Source: Clostridia bacterium
GTDB lineage: Bacteria; Bacillota_A; Clostridia; Christensenellales; Aristaeellaceae
Direction of reading: 5' to 3'
Assembly: GCA_017481065.1 (NCBI GenBank)
Contig: JAFUPT010000017.1
Span: 1 to 14,261, forward strand
Length of the DNA stretch: 14,261 bases
Below, piece after piece: positions 7,871 through 13,439 of the stretch. The notes under the pieces are model-generated. The model made no database searches. It had not been told where the DNA came from and saw only the letters and a program-made list of their open reading frames with translations. A program made the translations under genes and the position numbers. Each line of letters starts with the position of its first letter. Position 1 is the stretch's first letter.

Positions 7871-8785
7871 TTAACGGATGTGGCATTTTGAATGCGCCTT
7901 GCGGAATTCCCGGGGTGTTTCGCCCATGATGGCCTGGAATGCCGAGGAAAATTTGCTGGCATTGGCGTAGCCGAATTCCTCCGCGATGGCGGCGATGGGC
8001 GCTTCGGTATGAATCAATAGCTGCGCGGCGGCCTGCATGCGCTGGGTGCGCATATAGCTGAAAACAGGCATGCCATAAACGCCCCGGAACACGGTCTTCA
8101 GGTGGGTGGCGGATATGCCGAAGCTGCGGGCGAGCTCCGGTATGGTGATGTGCTGCCCCATATGCTCTGCCAGGTATGCGGCGATCCGGTTTGCCAGCCG
8201 CACATAGGTCAGCGGAAGGGAATTGATGGCCGGCTGGCTGCGATACATATCCACGTCGCTCAGCACCAGCAGCAGCTCCAGCACCTTTACCTTTAGATAG
8301 CCCTCCTGTATGCTTTCGGGCACCGTGTACAGCTCCGAAAATACATGTTCAATGAATTTTTCGCTGCGCATGATCAGGCAGTTTTCATCGGTCCGCAGCT
8401 GGTGCAGCAGTTTTTCAAGCTGCAGGCCCAGATCATTCATGATCATGCAGAATTCATCGGAAAAGGCGTTCAAATCCAGGCCGATGCCGATGCCGTGGTA
8501 ATGCCGCAGCGGAAAGCGGTATGCCTTCGCCATCTCCGTGCGCAGGGCAACGGATAGGTCGCCGGGCATCAGGTAAAAGAATTCCTCGCCAAACTGCTGC
8601 TCGATTCGCCCCTCCTGGCAGTGGTGGATTTCAATTCGTTTTCCCCTTCGCGCAGTCGGAATATCCAGCTTGAGGCTGTCCATATGGATGCTGTAATAAG
8701 CCAATTCTACGCCGGGGAATACATTGTATACGGAAATAATCGCATCGCCGGTATCATCCGAAAAAGTAACTATATTCTTTTTCAT
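7871..8785 (-). CDS. AraC/XylS-family transcriptional regulator
   Basis: A 304-residue protein. The first 190 or so residues are an unassigned sensing/dimerisation domain (starts MKKNIVTFSDDTGDAIISVY). About residues 205-300 are a complete two-HTH AraC DNA-binding domain: ITIPELARSFGISATHLKTVF (first helix-turn-helix) and IAAIAEEFGYANASKFSSAF (second), ending GETPREFRK. Its position directly upstream of and co-directional with the transporter suggests it activates yclNOPQ-like genes, as PchR and YbtA do for siderophore loci; this is context-based inference. The G-rich ribosome site (AAAGGGGG) is about 14 bases upstream of the ATG. An in-frame stop precedes it, so no longer start is possible. 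Confidence 0.88.
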   Translation of the reverse strand: MKKNIVTFSDDTGDAIISVYNVFPGVELAYYSIHMDSLKLDIPTARRGKRIEIHHCQEGRIEQQFGEEFFYLMPGDLSVALRTEMAKAYRFPLRHYHGIGIGLDLNAFSDEFCMIMNDLGLQLEKLLHQLRTDENCLIMRSEKFIEHVFSELYTVPESIQEGYLKVKVLELLLVLSDVDMYRSQPAINSLPLTYVRLANRIAAYLAEHMGQHITIPELARSFGISATHLKTVFRGVYGMPVFSYMRTQRMQAAAQLLIHTEAPIAAIAEEFGYANASKFSSAFQAIMGETPREFRKAHSKCHIR

Positions 8786-8815
8786 AGCCGGTGGCGCATC
8801 CCCCTTTCAAGCACA

Positions 8816-8837
8816 ATGGTTAGTTTTTCCTAACCAT
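8816..8837. promoter_or_regulatory. Palindromic operator over the araC transcription start
   Basis: A perfect inverted repeat ATGGTTAG (8816-8823), six bases, CTAACCAT (8830-8837). It overlaps the last bases of the -10 element (8836-8841) and covers the expected start point, a classic repressor position. Core and spacing equal those of the site at 7741-7756 near the transporter operon. Confidence 0.75.
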
Positions 8838-8864
8838 AATACGCCGAAATCAGGATTCTGTCAA
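8836..8864 (-). promoter_or_regulatory. Sigma-A promoter of the araC gene
   Basis: On the minus strand TTGACA (8864-8859), 17-base spacer, TATTAT (8841-8836). This is a near-consensus promoter, so the gene should be strong unless repressed at the overlapping palindrome. Confidence 0.85.
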
Positions 8865-8942
8865 TCGCTATGATTTAAAGCATGGCGCAATTCAGCTTTG
8901 CAGGTGGAATTGTGAGCTTTGCGCACGGGCCATAAGTGTAAA

Positions 8943-8983
8943 CAAAAAGAAACCGTCCAAGTCTCTCAACTTGAACGGTTTTT
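8943..8983 (-). terminator. Terminator following the tRNA-Met 3' end (bidirectional)
   Basis: AACCGT (8951-8956) pairs with ACGGTT (8975-8980) and CAAGT with ACTTG, with one mismatch between the two stems. On the minus strand a T-rich tract (TTTCTTTTTG) follows; on the plus strand five T follow. It sits right after the CCA end of the interrupted tRNA and before the araC promoter. Confidence 0.75.
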
Positions 8984-8985
8984 GC

Positions 8986-9030
8986 TGGTACCGGCGATCG
9001 GATTCGAACCAATGACACTCCGGGTATGAA
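8986..9030 (-). pseudogene. 3' half of an elongator tRNA-Met, presumed attachment site (attL/attR)
   Basis: Read on the minus strand it gives a seven-base anticodon loop TTCATAC (anticodon CAT), the 3' half of the anticodon stem (CCGGA), a five-base variable loop, a T arm ATTGG-TTCGAAT-CCGAT that pairs fully (one G-U), the acceptor 3' strand CGCCGGT, discriminator A and encoded CCA. The loop TTCATAC is that of Bacillota elongator tRNA-Met. Upstream of the loop the sequence is T/A-rich and provides no 5' stem, D arm or acceptor strand. A clean cut at the anticodon loop is what tyrosine-recombinase integration leaves at one end. The intact copy would be at the far end of the element. Confidence 0.75.
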
Positions 9031-9246
9031 TTTTTAAAAACCACCCGTTCGGCAACTATCTACTATAATACAGCAATAATCAGCAAGAGGATTTGTGCAG
9101 TATCTGAGGAAGAGCATTTTGTTGTTTTAGGGTTGTATTTGAGCACCACAGAGCAATGATAGAGCATTTCTAAGCAGTACCAAAGTAATTTGGAGCAACT
9201 TTTAAGTCCCGGCTAGCAAAACCAGAGTAAAATTGAGCAAAAATCA
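9031..9246. repeat. AT-rich, gene-free stretch with iterated GAGCA motifs
   Basis: No convincing coding frame. GAGCA occurs at 9112, 9141, 9151, 9162, 9193 and 9235, with GAGTA at 9224 and 9256 and further AGCA steps between. Several copies are followed by A/T runs. All are on the same strand with irregular spacing. Beside an att site these could be integrase or excisionase arm sites, or part of a transfer/replication region. The role is inferred. Confidence 0.4.
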
Positions 9247-9287
9247 AGCCTGATCGAGTAAGAACGATGCTCGGTCGGGCTATTTTT
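9247..9287 (+). terminator. Strong terminator with no obvious gene upstream
   Basis: A 12-bp stem (9247-9258 with 9270-9281, two G-U pairs) with an 11-base loop, followed by five T (9283-9287). No plus-strand protein gene precedes it in this window. Either a small RNA ends here or it insulates the element genes from transcription entering across the junction. Confidence 0.7.
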
Positions 9288-9402
9288 GTTTGCTATTTAA
9301 GGAAAAATCATTGCTATATACACCTAAATCAGGAAAATGTCAAGCATTATTTTTGAATATTAGGCCTTTTTAGAGGACAGATGTTATTGCATAATATTGC
9401 CA

Positions 9403-9443
9403 TCGGGTGAGGCAAGCGAAAGCAAATAAATACCGAGCCTCAC
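9403..9443 (+). promoter_or_regulatory. Structured leader before the first element gene
   Basis: GTGAGGC (9407-9413) can pair with GCCTCAC (9437-9443), four bases before the ribosome site. TCGG (9403-9406) can pair with CCGA (9433-9436), so the two stems cross as in an H-type pseudoknot, and a GCGAAAGC mini-hairpin lies inside. No confident promoter is seen in 9288-9402; CATAAT at 9390 lacks a good -35. Confidence 0.35.
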
Positions 9444-9460
9444 AAAGAAAGGAAAACACC

Positions 9461-10027
9461 ATGAACGCAGTTGAAATGAAGGCTATTGCTAACGTAACCA
9501 AGTCCACCAACGCCAAGACCACCATGAACGGCTACGAAATCGACTTCCCCAACCGCACGTTCTACTTCGGCAAGAAGTTCATGAAACTTGCCCAGCAGTA
9601 CGGCACGAAGGAATACAACACCTTCCTGGGTATGATTCGTGATCTGCCTGATTTCAAAATTGTCGTCCGCGAGCCGAAGAAGTCCGAAACCCGCATGTCT
9701 ACCAAGGGTCTGACCCTCGAATTCATGGAACTTCACATCCGCACGATGAAGGGCGAAGGTTCTGAAGAGTACAAGGAGTTCAAAAACCAGCTTGCGTACT
9801 CCGAAGGCCAGATCAATCCTTATATGTACCTGCGCAAGTGGTTCCTGGATAACTATCCCAACTGGGACGGCAAAGAAGAACAGCGCAAGGAAGCAAAGAA
9901 GCAGCGTGACGCTGAGAAGGCACGCCTGATGGTCATCCGAAACGATGCTGACGCCGTAGCCGAAGCAGCAGAAAAGGCCGCAGAAGCAGCCGTTGCAGCT
10001 CAGTCCGGCGCTGACTCTGAACAGTAA
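9461..10027 (+). CDS. Conserved-looking hypothetical protein, paralogue of the next gene
   Basis: A 188-residue soluble protein I do not recognise. The ATG at 9461 is chosen because GAAAGG precedes it by 8 bases; the frame extends to a GTG at 9407, but that GTG lies within the leader hairpin and lacks a ribosome site. Residues 25-135 form a compact domain sharing ordered landmarks with the protein at 10060: FM at 40-41, P63, IRT at 93-95, F107, Y113, WF at 127-128, P133. Residues 137-188 are a highly charged then Ala-rich tail (KKQRDAEKAR, AEAAEKAAEAA), probably helical. It has no signal peptide or membrane span. It is likely co-transcribed with the next gene, 32 bases downstream. The function is unknown. 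Confidence 0.75.
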   Translation: MNAVEMKAIANVTKSTNAKTTMNGYEIDFPNRTFYFGKKFMKLAQQYGTKEYNTFLGMIRDLPDFKIVVREPKKSETRMSTKGLTLEFMELHIRTMKGEGSEEYKEFKNQLAYSEGQINPYMYLRKWFLDNYPNWDGKEEQRKEAKKQRDAEKARLMVIRNDADAVAEAAEKAAEAAVAAQSGADSEQ

Positions 10028-10059
10028 CCCTTCCCCTACGACCAGAAAGGAGAACCACT

Positions 10060-10584
10060 ATGGCTAATTCTAATGGCGCTGCAAGCGCTCTGGCTCTCAC
10101 TACCCGCAAGCCCACGGTCGACCATTTCTCTAAGACCATTACTGTGTCTGAAGCCTTCATGCGTGCAGCAGCGCACATTGAGAATGGCGAATGCGCCTAC
10201 CTGCAGATGCTCCGCGAATCCTGCCCCGGCTACACCTTCGTACGCAGCAAGAGCCGCAAGCTGTCGAAGGCCCCTAAGAAGCTCTCCTACGATAAGATGC
10301 GCAAGTACATCCGCACCCTGCGTGATTCCAAGCGTCTGCTGGCCCTGTTTGAGCGCGTGGTGGAATACGGAAAGGCCCTGGATAACGGCTATCAGGTCGT
10401 ATCCGAATGGTTTGCCAATACCTTCCCGGATTATGGTTGTACGCCCGATTTTGATGCAGATGGTTTCCCCATCGTTGAAACCTACCTGGTATCCTTTGCT
10501 GATCTGCAGAAGAAGGCAGCAGAAAAGGCTACGGAAGAGGAAACGCCCGCAGAGCAAAAACTTCAGGTCGTCGGCGGGGCCTGA
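10060..10584 (+). CDS. Hypothetical protein, paralogue of the preceding gene
   Basis: A 174-residue soluble protein of unknown function. Landmarks match the preceding protein in order: FM at 33-34, Y47, P56, IRT at 84-86, F97, Y103, WF at 117-118, P123. It has a more basic middle (RSKSRKLSKAPKK, 62-74) and an acidic tail (KKAAEKATEEETPAEQK). RBS AGAAAGGAG lies 7 bases before the ATG; the whole initiation region AGAAAGG.GAACCACTATG recurs at the gene starting at 13440. The last 22 bases overlap the end of the convergent WYL-domain gene, with no T-tailed terminator between them. Confidence 0.75.
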   Translation: MANSNGAASALALTTRKPTVDHFSKTITVSEAFMRAAAHIENGECAYLQMLRESCPGYTFVRSKSRKLSKAPKKLSYDKMRKYIRTLRDSKRLLALFERVVEYGKALDNGYQVVSEWFANTFPDYGCTPDFDADGFPIVETYLVSFADLQKKAAEKATEEETPAEQKLQVVGGA

Positions 10585-11588
10585 TAGTATCCGCCGATGT
10601 CCGTGAGGTAATCGCGCATCTGAATGCGGACTTCCTCCGGGCTGATGATCTGGACGTTTTTTCCCAATCCCAGAACCCACCCGAAGAACTGCGGGCTTAC
10701 CGCGATGGGAACCGTTACCCTGAAGTGATTATCGCCATCAGGGGTCATCGTGACATCACCGAAGCGGTCATAGAATACGTTGTGCATCTTTTCGGTGCAG
10801 CGGAACGTCACCTTGACCGTATCCGGGCTGTTTGAGAACATACCGAAGGTATAACGTGTGTAATCGTGCATATCGATGCCTTTCATGAGCTCAAAGCCGT
10901 CCCTCTGTCGGTCGTTAAGAACAGACACCCTCTCCATACGGTCAACACGCCTATGCTCCATGCGACTCTTTTCGGAATTGTAGGTCAGCAGATAATACTG
11001 ATCATCCGCATAAATCAAATGGTACGGGCTGGCAGCGTAGGTTTTACCGCCGTAACGATAATGCTTCTCACCCTCGGAATCGACATAATCTACATACTTG
11101 AAGCTGATCTGCCTGTCGGCAGCGATGGCCTTGTAGATGGTATCCACGTTGTACATCGTCTGCTGGTTCTTACTCTTTACGTTGACCGTCAGCAGTTGTC
11201 GGTTCAACTCTGCCGCTTGATGTATGCTGCAAAACTGCTTTAGTCTGCTGATCAAGGAAGCGGCTTTTTTCTCCGATACGAAGCGTGAAGCATGCAGGAT
11301 GTCGATCATCAGCTTCAGTTCGGGAAATTCAAACAGCGGATTGCTGTAATAATACTTATAGGTTCCGTCAACGCGGATAATCTCAAAGCCGTAGTCTGAA
11401 AGAACTTCAAAATCATCATAAAGTGCTTTGCGGGTCGTGTATATACCACGATCCGTTATTGCTTTTTTGATGTCGTCTAACCTCACGGGATGATCCTCAT
11501 CGGAGTGCTGGCGCATGTAGTCCATGACATACAGGATACGCAGCTTACGGTCGATGGTTTTCTTATTTTCGTCGTGATTTCTATCCAT
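10563..11588 (-). CDS. WYL-domain transcriptional regulator
   Basis: A 341-residue protein. About residues 13-80 form an N-terminal winged helix (RKLRILYVMDYMRQHS, then TRKALYDDFEVLSDYGFEI). About 145-215 is a WYL domain with AASPYHLIYADDQYYLLTY and RRVDRMERV, and a WCX-type C-terminal part follows (VKVTFRCTEKM, EVRIQMRDYL). WYL regulators bind nucleic-acid ligands and often control mobile-element or defence genes; which genes this one controls is not visible. The start is the ATG at 11588 with GAAGGG upstream; a longer frame to 11669 runs through the hicAB terminator and has no ribosome site. It overlaps the convergent gene by 22 bases. Confidence 0.88.
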   Translation of the reverse strand: MDRNHDENKKTIDRKLRILYVMDYMRQHSDEDHPVRLDDIKKAITDRGIYTTRKALYDDFEVLSDYGFEIIRVDGTYKYYYSNPLFEFPELKLMIDILHASRFVSEKKAASLISRLKQFCSIHQAAELNRQLLTVNVKSKNQQTMYNVDTIYKAIAADRQISFKYVDYVDSEGEKHYRYGGKTYAASPYHLIYADDQYYLLTYNSEKSRMEHRRVDRMERVSVLNDRQRDGFELMKGIDMHDYTRYTFGMFSNSPDTVKVTFRCTEKMHNVFYDRFGDVTMTPDGDNHFRVTVPIAVSPQFFGWVLGLGKNVQIISPEEVRIQMRDYLTDIGGYYQAPPTT

Positions 11589-11626
11589 GAGAACACATCC
11601 CTTCGTCAGAACAGATATCGATTCCG

Positions 11627-11659
11627 AAAAACAAAAACGGCCCTGCAGATGCAGAGCCG
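11627..11659 (-). terminator. Rho-independent terminator of hicAB
   Basis: A 10-bp stem (11638-11647 with 11650-11659, one G-U pair), followed on the minus strand by TTTTTGTTTTT. It lies just after the hicB stop and before the WYL gene. The WYL gene would then need its own promoter or readthrough; none is obvious in the short gap. Confidence 0.85.
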
Positions 11660-11665
11660 ATAATA

Positions 11666-12004
11666 TCAACGGGTGGTTACATAGGAGCGCAGCGCGGTTT
11701 CTACGAGGCTGTTCAGGGAAATCTGCTGGGAGATGGCATAAACTGCCGCCTGCTGATGCAGCTGGGGAGAAATACGCACATTGAAGCTGCCCTTATAAGC
11801 CTTTTCAGGCGCTTCTCCGCGCTCTTCACACATAGCAAGATAATCTTCCACAGCGCCATGGAAATCTTCCACAAGCTCCTGTGCGGTGGTTCCCTCGTAA
11901 GAAATCAGCGCACGGATTCCCTGTACCTTGCCGAAAAGGAGACAATCTTCTTCGGAGAATTCTATGCTTCCGATATAGCCGCGATATTCCATGGTATTGT
12001 TCAC
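11666..12004 (-). CDS. hicB: HicB-family antitoxin
   Basis: A 112-residue protein: an N-terminal degenerate RNase-H-like HicB fold (YRGYIGSIEFSEEDCLLFGKV, then ALISYEGTTAQELVEDFHGAVEDYL) and a C-terminal ribbon-helix-helix DNA-binding part (FNVRISPQLHQQAAVYAISQ, then SLNSLVETALRSYV). It neutralises HicA and should repress the operon through the palindrome at 12316-12333. The start is a GTG at 12004 overlapping the hicA stop (GTGA), with AGGAGGG six bases upstream. An ATG four codons later is the alternative. Confidence 0.93.
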   Translation of the reverse strand: MNNTMEYRGYIGSIEFSEEDCLLFGKVQGIRALISYEGTTAQELVEDFHGAVEDYLAMCEERGEAPEKAYKGSFNVRISPQLHQQAAVYAISQQISLNSLVETALRSYVTTR

Positions 12005-12255
12005 AGCAATCCCTCCTGTTCCAAAGCTTCAATAAGTTGTTTTACCTGATAAGAGAGCAATTCTTTTCGCGGATGTGGCTTGTGCAGCAAAATCGGCGGA
12101 TGGTCGTCGCATACAAACATGACGCGGGAACCGCTGGTGCGGCCTTTGTCCGACCTTTGATAGCCGAAGTAGCGCAGCAGCGTCTCTGCTTCTTCAAACG
12201 TGAAATCCTTGGGCCGGGACTTCAGGCGTTCAATCAGCTTTTCTTTCTGTCCCAA
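12001..12255 (-). CDS. hicA: HicA-family mRNA-interferase toxin
   Basis: An 84-residue small basic protein with the double-stranded-RNA-binding-like HicA fold: FEEAETLLRYFGYQR, then GRTSGSRVMF, LLHKPHPRKELLSYQVKQLIEALE. HicA toxins cleave mRNA. In classical members a catalytic His follows the Gly-Ser turn (GSH); here that position is Arg (SGSRV), while a His pair is present in LHKPHP. This matches a variant branch of the family as I remember it, so activity is likely but not assured. The start is TTG at 12255 with GGAGGG six bases upstream. It overlaps hicB by four bases. Confidence 0.9.
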   Translation of the reverse strand: MGQKEKLIERLKSRPKDFTFEEAETLLRYFGYQRSDKGRTSGSRVMFVCDDHPPILLHKPHPRKELLSYQVKQLIEALEQEGLL

Positions 12256-12290
12256 ACTATGCCCTCCTTTATTATCAGGTTTCCGAACTC

Positions 12291-12319
12291 ATTATACCAC
12301 GGAAGAAAGAATTGTGCAA
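12291..12319 (-). promoter_or_regulatory. Sigma-A promoter of hicAB
   Basis: On the minus strand TTGCAC (12319-12314), 17-base spacer, TATAAT (12296-12291). It is 36 bases upstream of the hicA start. Confidence 0.85.
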
Positions 12320-12333
12320 CTAAAATTAGTTGC
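12316..12333. promoter_or_regulatory. Palindromic operator at the hicAB promoter
   Basis: A perfect palindrome GCAACTAA-AA-TTAGTTGC that overlaps the -35 element. This is the expected autorepression site for the ribbon-helix-helix domain of HicB. Confidence 0.75.
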
Positions 12334-12374
12334 TTCAGTTTATGAACGCAGAATGCTTGACAGCAGTCAAATAC

Positions 12375-12403
12375 TTGGCTTCCTATACAACCTGTAGTAT
12401 AAT
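12375..12403 (+). promoter_or_regulatory. Promoter of the putative replication-initiator gene
   Basis: TTGGCT (12375-12380), 17-base spacer, TATAAT (12398-12403). Expected start near 12410, eight bases before the LexA-type box. It is divergent from the hicAB promoter. Confidence 0.7.
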
Positions 12404-12417
12404 TATTATAGAAAGAG

Positions 12418-12431
12418 CGAACGAATGTTCT
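12418..12431. promoter_or_regulatory. LexA (SOS) box
   Basis: CGAAC-GAAT-GTTCT fits the Gram-positive LexA consensus CGAAC-N4-GTTCG at all but the last base. It is 14 bases after the -10 element and upstream of the ribosome site AGGAGGT (12444-12450), a repressing position. Confidence 0.75.
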
Positions 12432-12461
12432 TTTAATAATACCAGGAGGTACTGCCTATAG

Positions 12462-13202
12462 ATGTCAGAAACATATAAGCAAGCGCCCCGTCTGATTCAC
12501 CGGGGCAGCAAATTCAGAAACCAAAGTCCCAACTTTTACCAGCTCCCGCAGAACCTGATGAGCACCATCTTCTATGAACTCAACGGCAAGTGCGGCAACC
12601 AGATCAAGCTCATGTGCGTCCTGATCGGCACGGCAGGCAACGGAAGTTTCCGCGTCAGTCAGCGATGGATGATGGAACAGACCGGAATGGATGAAAGCGG
12701 CTACAAACGCGCCCGCAAGGCCCTGATAGATCGCAAATGGATTTCTCTTGAGAACGGATGCCTGTATGTCAACTTCGATGAGATTTGGAACCAGAGATAT
12801 CAGGCCCCGCATGATGCCATGGCATCAGGATTCGATGGGGAAGCATCAGGTCCGGATGAAACACCCTCGGGCGGTGACGCCTGGGCATCGGAAATCCCCA
12901 CAGGCATGAAAGCACCCGCATCAGACATGGGATGGGGTGATGAGACGCCCGGGCGTGACAACACTCCAGGGTGCATCAGATCAACCAGGGATGCATCATG
13001 CGGAACCGGGGATTCATCAGATCCAGGCCGGGGAGCGGTGACAACACCTGTAATAAATAATAATAAAGAAGAACATAAAGGTTATAATACAAAAGTTTTA
13101 CCGCCGCAAGCGGCGGTGGGGAGGCATGAAGAGGGGGTATCGGGCCGGGAGCCTGAACGCCGGAAGAAAATGCTCTCCTACGATTTCCTGGATGATGAGT
13201 AA
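12462..13202 (+). CDS. Putative winged-helix replication initiator of the element
   Basis: A 246-residue protein. Residues 20-105 form a likely winged-helix domain (NFYQLPQNLMSTIFYEL, then IKLMCVLIGTA, VSQRWMMEQTGMDESGYKRA, LIDRKWISLENGCLYV). This arrangement is seen at the N-termini of RepA_N-type plasmid initiators and of DnaD-like phage replisome organisers; I cannot decide between them. Residues 110-200 are a low-complexity Gly/Asp/Ser/Pro linker whose DNA holds phased repeats. The end is basic (GREPERRKK) and closes with LSYDFLDDE. The RBS is strong but 11 bases from the ATG. The promoter carries a LexA box, so expression is probably SOS-induced. Alternatively it could be an HTH regulator; the replication role is inferred. 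Confidence 0.7.
   Translation: MSETYKQAPRLIHRGSKFRNQSPNFYQLPQNLMSTIFYELNGKCGNQIKLMCVLIGTAGNGSFRVSQRWMMEQTGMDESGYKRARKALIDRKWISLENGCLYVNFDEIWNQRYQAPHDAMASGFDGEASGPDETPSGGDAWASEIPTGMKAPASDMGWGDETPGRDNTPGCIRSTRDASCGTGDSSDPGRGAVTTPVINNNKEEHKGYNTKVLPPQAAVGRHEEGVSGREPERRKKMLSYDFLDDE
12812..13020 (+). repeat. Seven helically phased GCATCAG-like iterons inside the initiator gene
   Basis: GCATCAG at 12822, 12843, 12918 and 12973; one-mismatch copies at 12885 (GCATCGG), 12993 (GCATCAT) and 13014 (TCATCAG). Start-to-start distances are 21, 42, 33, 55, 20 and 21 bases, close to multiples of a DNA turn. The copy at 12973 is in a different reading frame from the others, so the repeat is not only a protein repeat. 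The first copy lies in a perfect 16-bp palindrome, TGATGCCA-TGGCATCA (12812-12827). Confidence 0.65.
13047..13117 (+). other. AT-rich tract and hairpin after the iterons, candidate origin unwinding region
   Basis: Bases 13050-13100 are strikingly A/T-rich between GC-rich stretches of the same gene. They are followed by a GC hairpin, ACCGCCGC-AA-GCGGCGGT (13100-13117). Iterons next to an AT-rich tract inside an initiator gene is the layout of lambda-O-type and RepA_N-type origins. No origin function is demonstrated here. Confidence 0.5.
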
Positions 13203-13220
13203 TCCGACAGAGTTGTTTCT

Positions 13221-13249
13221 TTGACTCTTCCTGCAATCTGTGATATAAT
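13221..13249 (+). promoter_or_regulatory. Sigma-A promoter of the small-ORF operon
   Basis: TTGACT (13221-13226), 17-base spacer, TATAAT (13244-13249). It leaves a leader of about 180 bases before the ATG at 13440. Confidence 0.85.
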
Positions 13250-13274
13250 GTTAATGTAAGGTAAAGAAAGAACT

Positions 13275-13378
13275 TTTTCAAAGAATATTCATTTCACCTA
13301 TTTTCCAATTTTTCTACTCACAAGCCACAACCCAATAGTCCCTCTGGAGGCCGATTTTCAAAGAATATGATGCGGCCT
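13275..13378 (+). repeat. 14-base direct repeat and stem-loop in the untranslated leader
   Basis: TTTTCAAAGAATAT occurs at 13275-13288 and again at 13355-13368. The second copy lies in the loop of a stem AGGCCG (13348-13353) with CGGCCT (13373-13378). Between the copies is a C/A-rich stretch with no convincing coding frame. Confidence 0.6.
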
Positions 13379-13439
13379 TAGCCACTGCTTTGCCTATTTG
13401 AAGAAATTTGACCGCGCTATGCGCAGAAAGGGAACCACT

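Noticed and set aside
7756..7962. Minus-strand 68-codon frame across the araC end and the promoter region
   Set aside because: No ribosome site, overlaps the araC coding end in another frame and covers promoter and operator elements; probably chance, though its last 40 residues look mildly protein-like.
7741..8837. Fur boxes at the iron genes
   Set aside because: The repeats are GTTAG/CTAAC; no GATAATGATAATCATTATC-like pattern is present.
8986..9090. Complete tRNA gene
   Set aside because: Only the 3' half can be folded; sequence beyond the anticodon loop offers no D arm or acceptor 5' strand.
9112..9260. CRISPR array from repeated GAGCA
   Set aside because: Repeats are only five bases, spacing is irregular and there is no longer conserved unit.
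9407..9460. GTG at 9407 as the start of the first paralogue
   Set aside because: Falls inside the leader hairpin with no ribosome site; the ATG at 9461 has GAAAGG at the right distance and begins the recognisable protein.
12357..12389. TTGACA at 12357 as the -35 of the initiator promoter
   Set aside because: The nearest -10 (TATACA at 12384) is 21 bases away; TTGGCT with TATAAT at 17 bases is the better pair.
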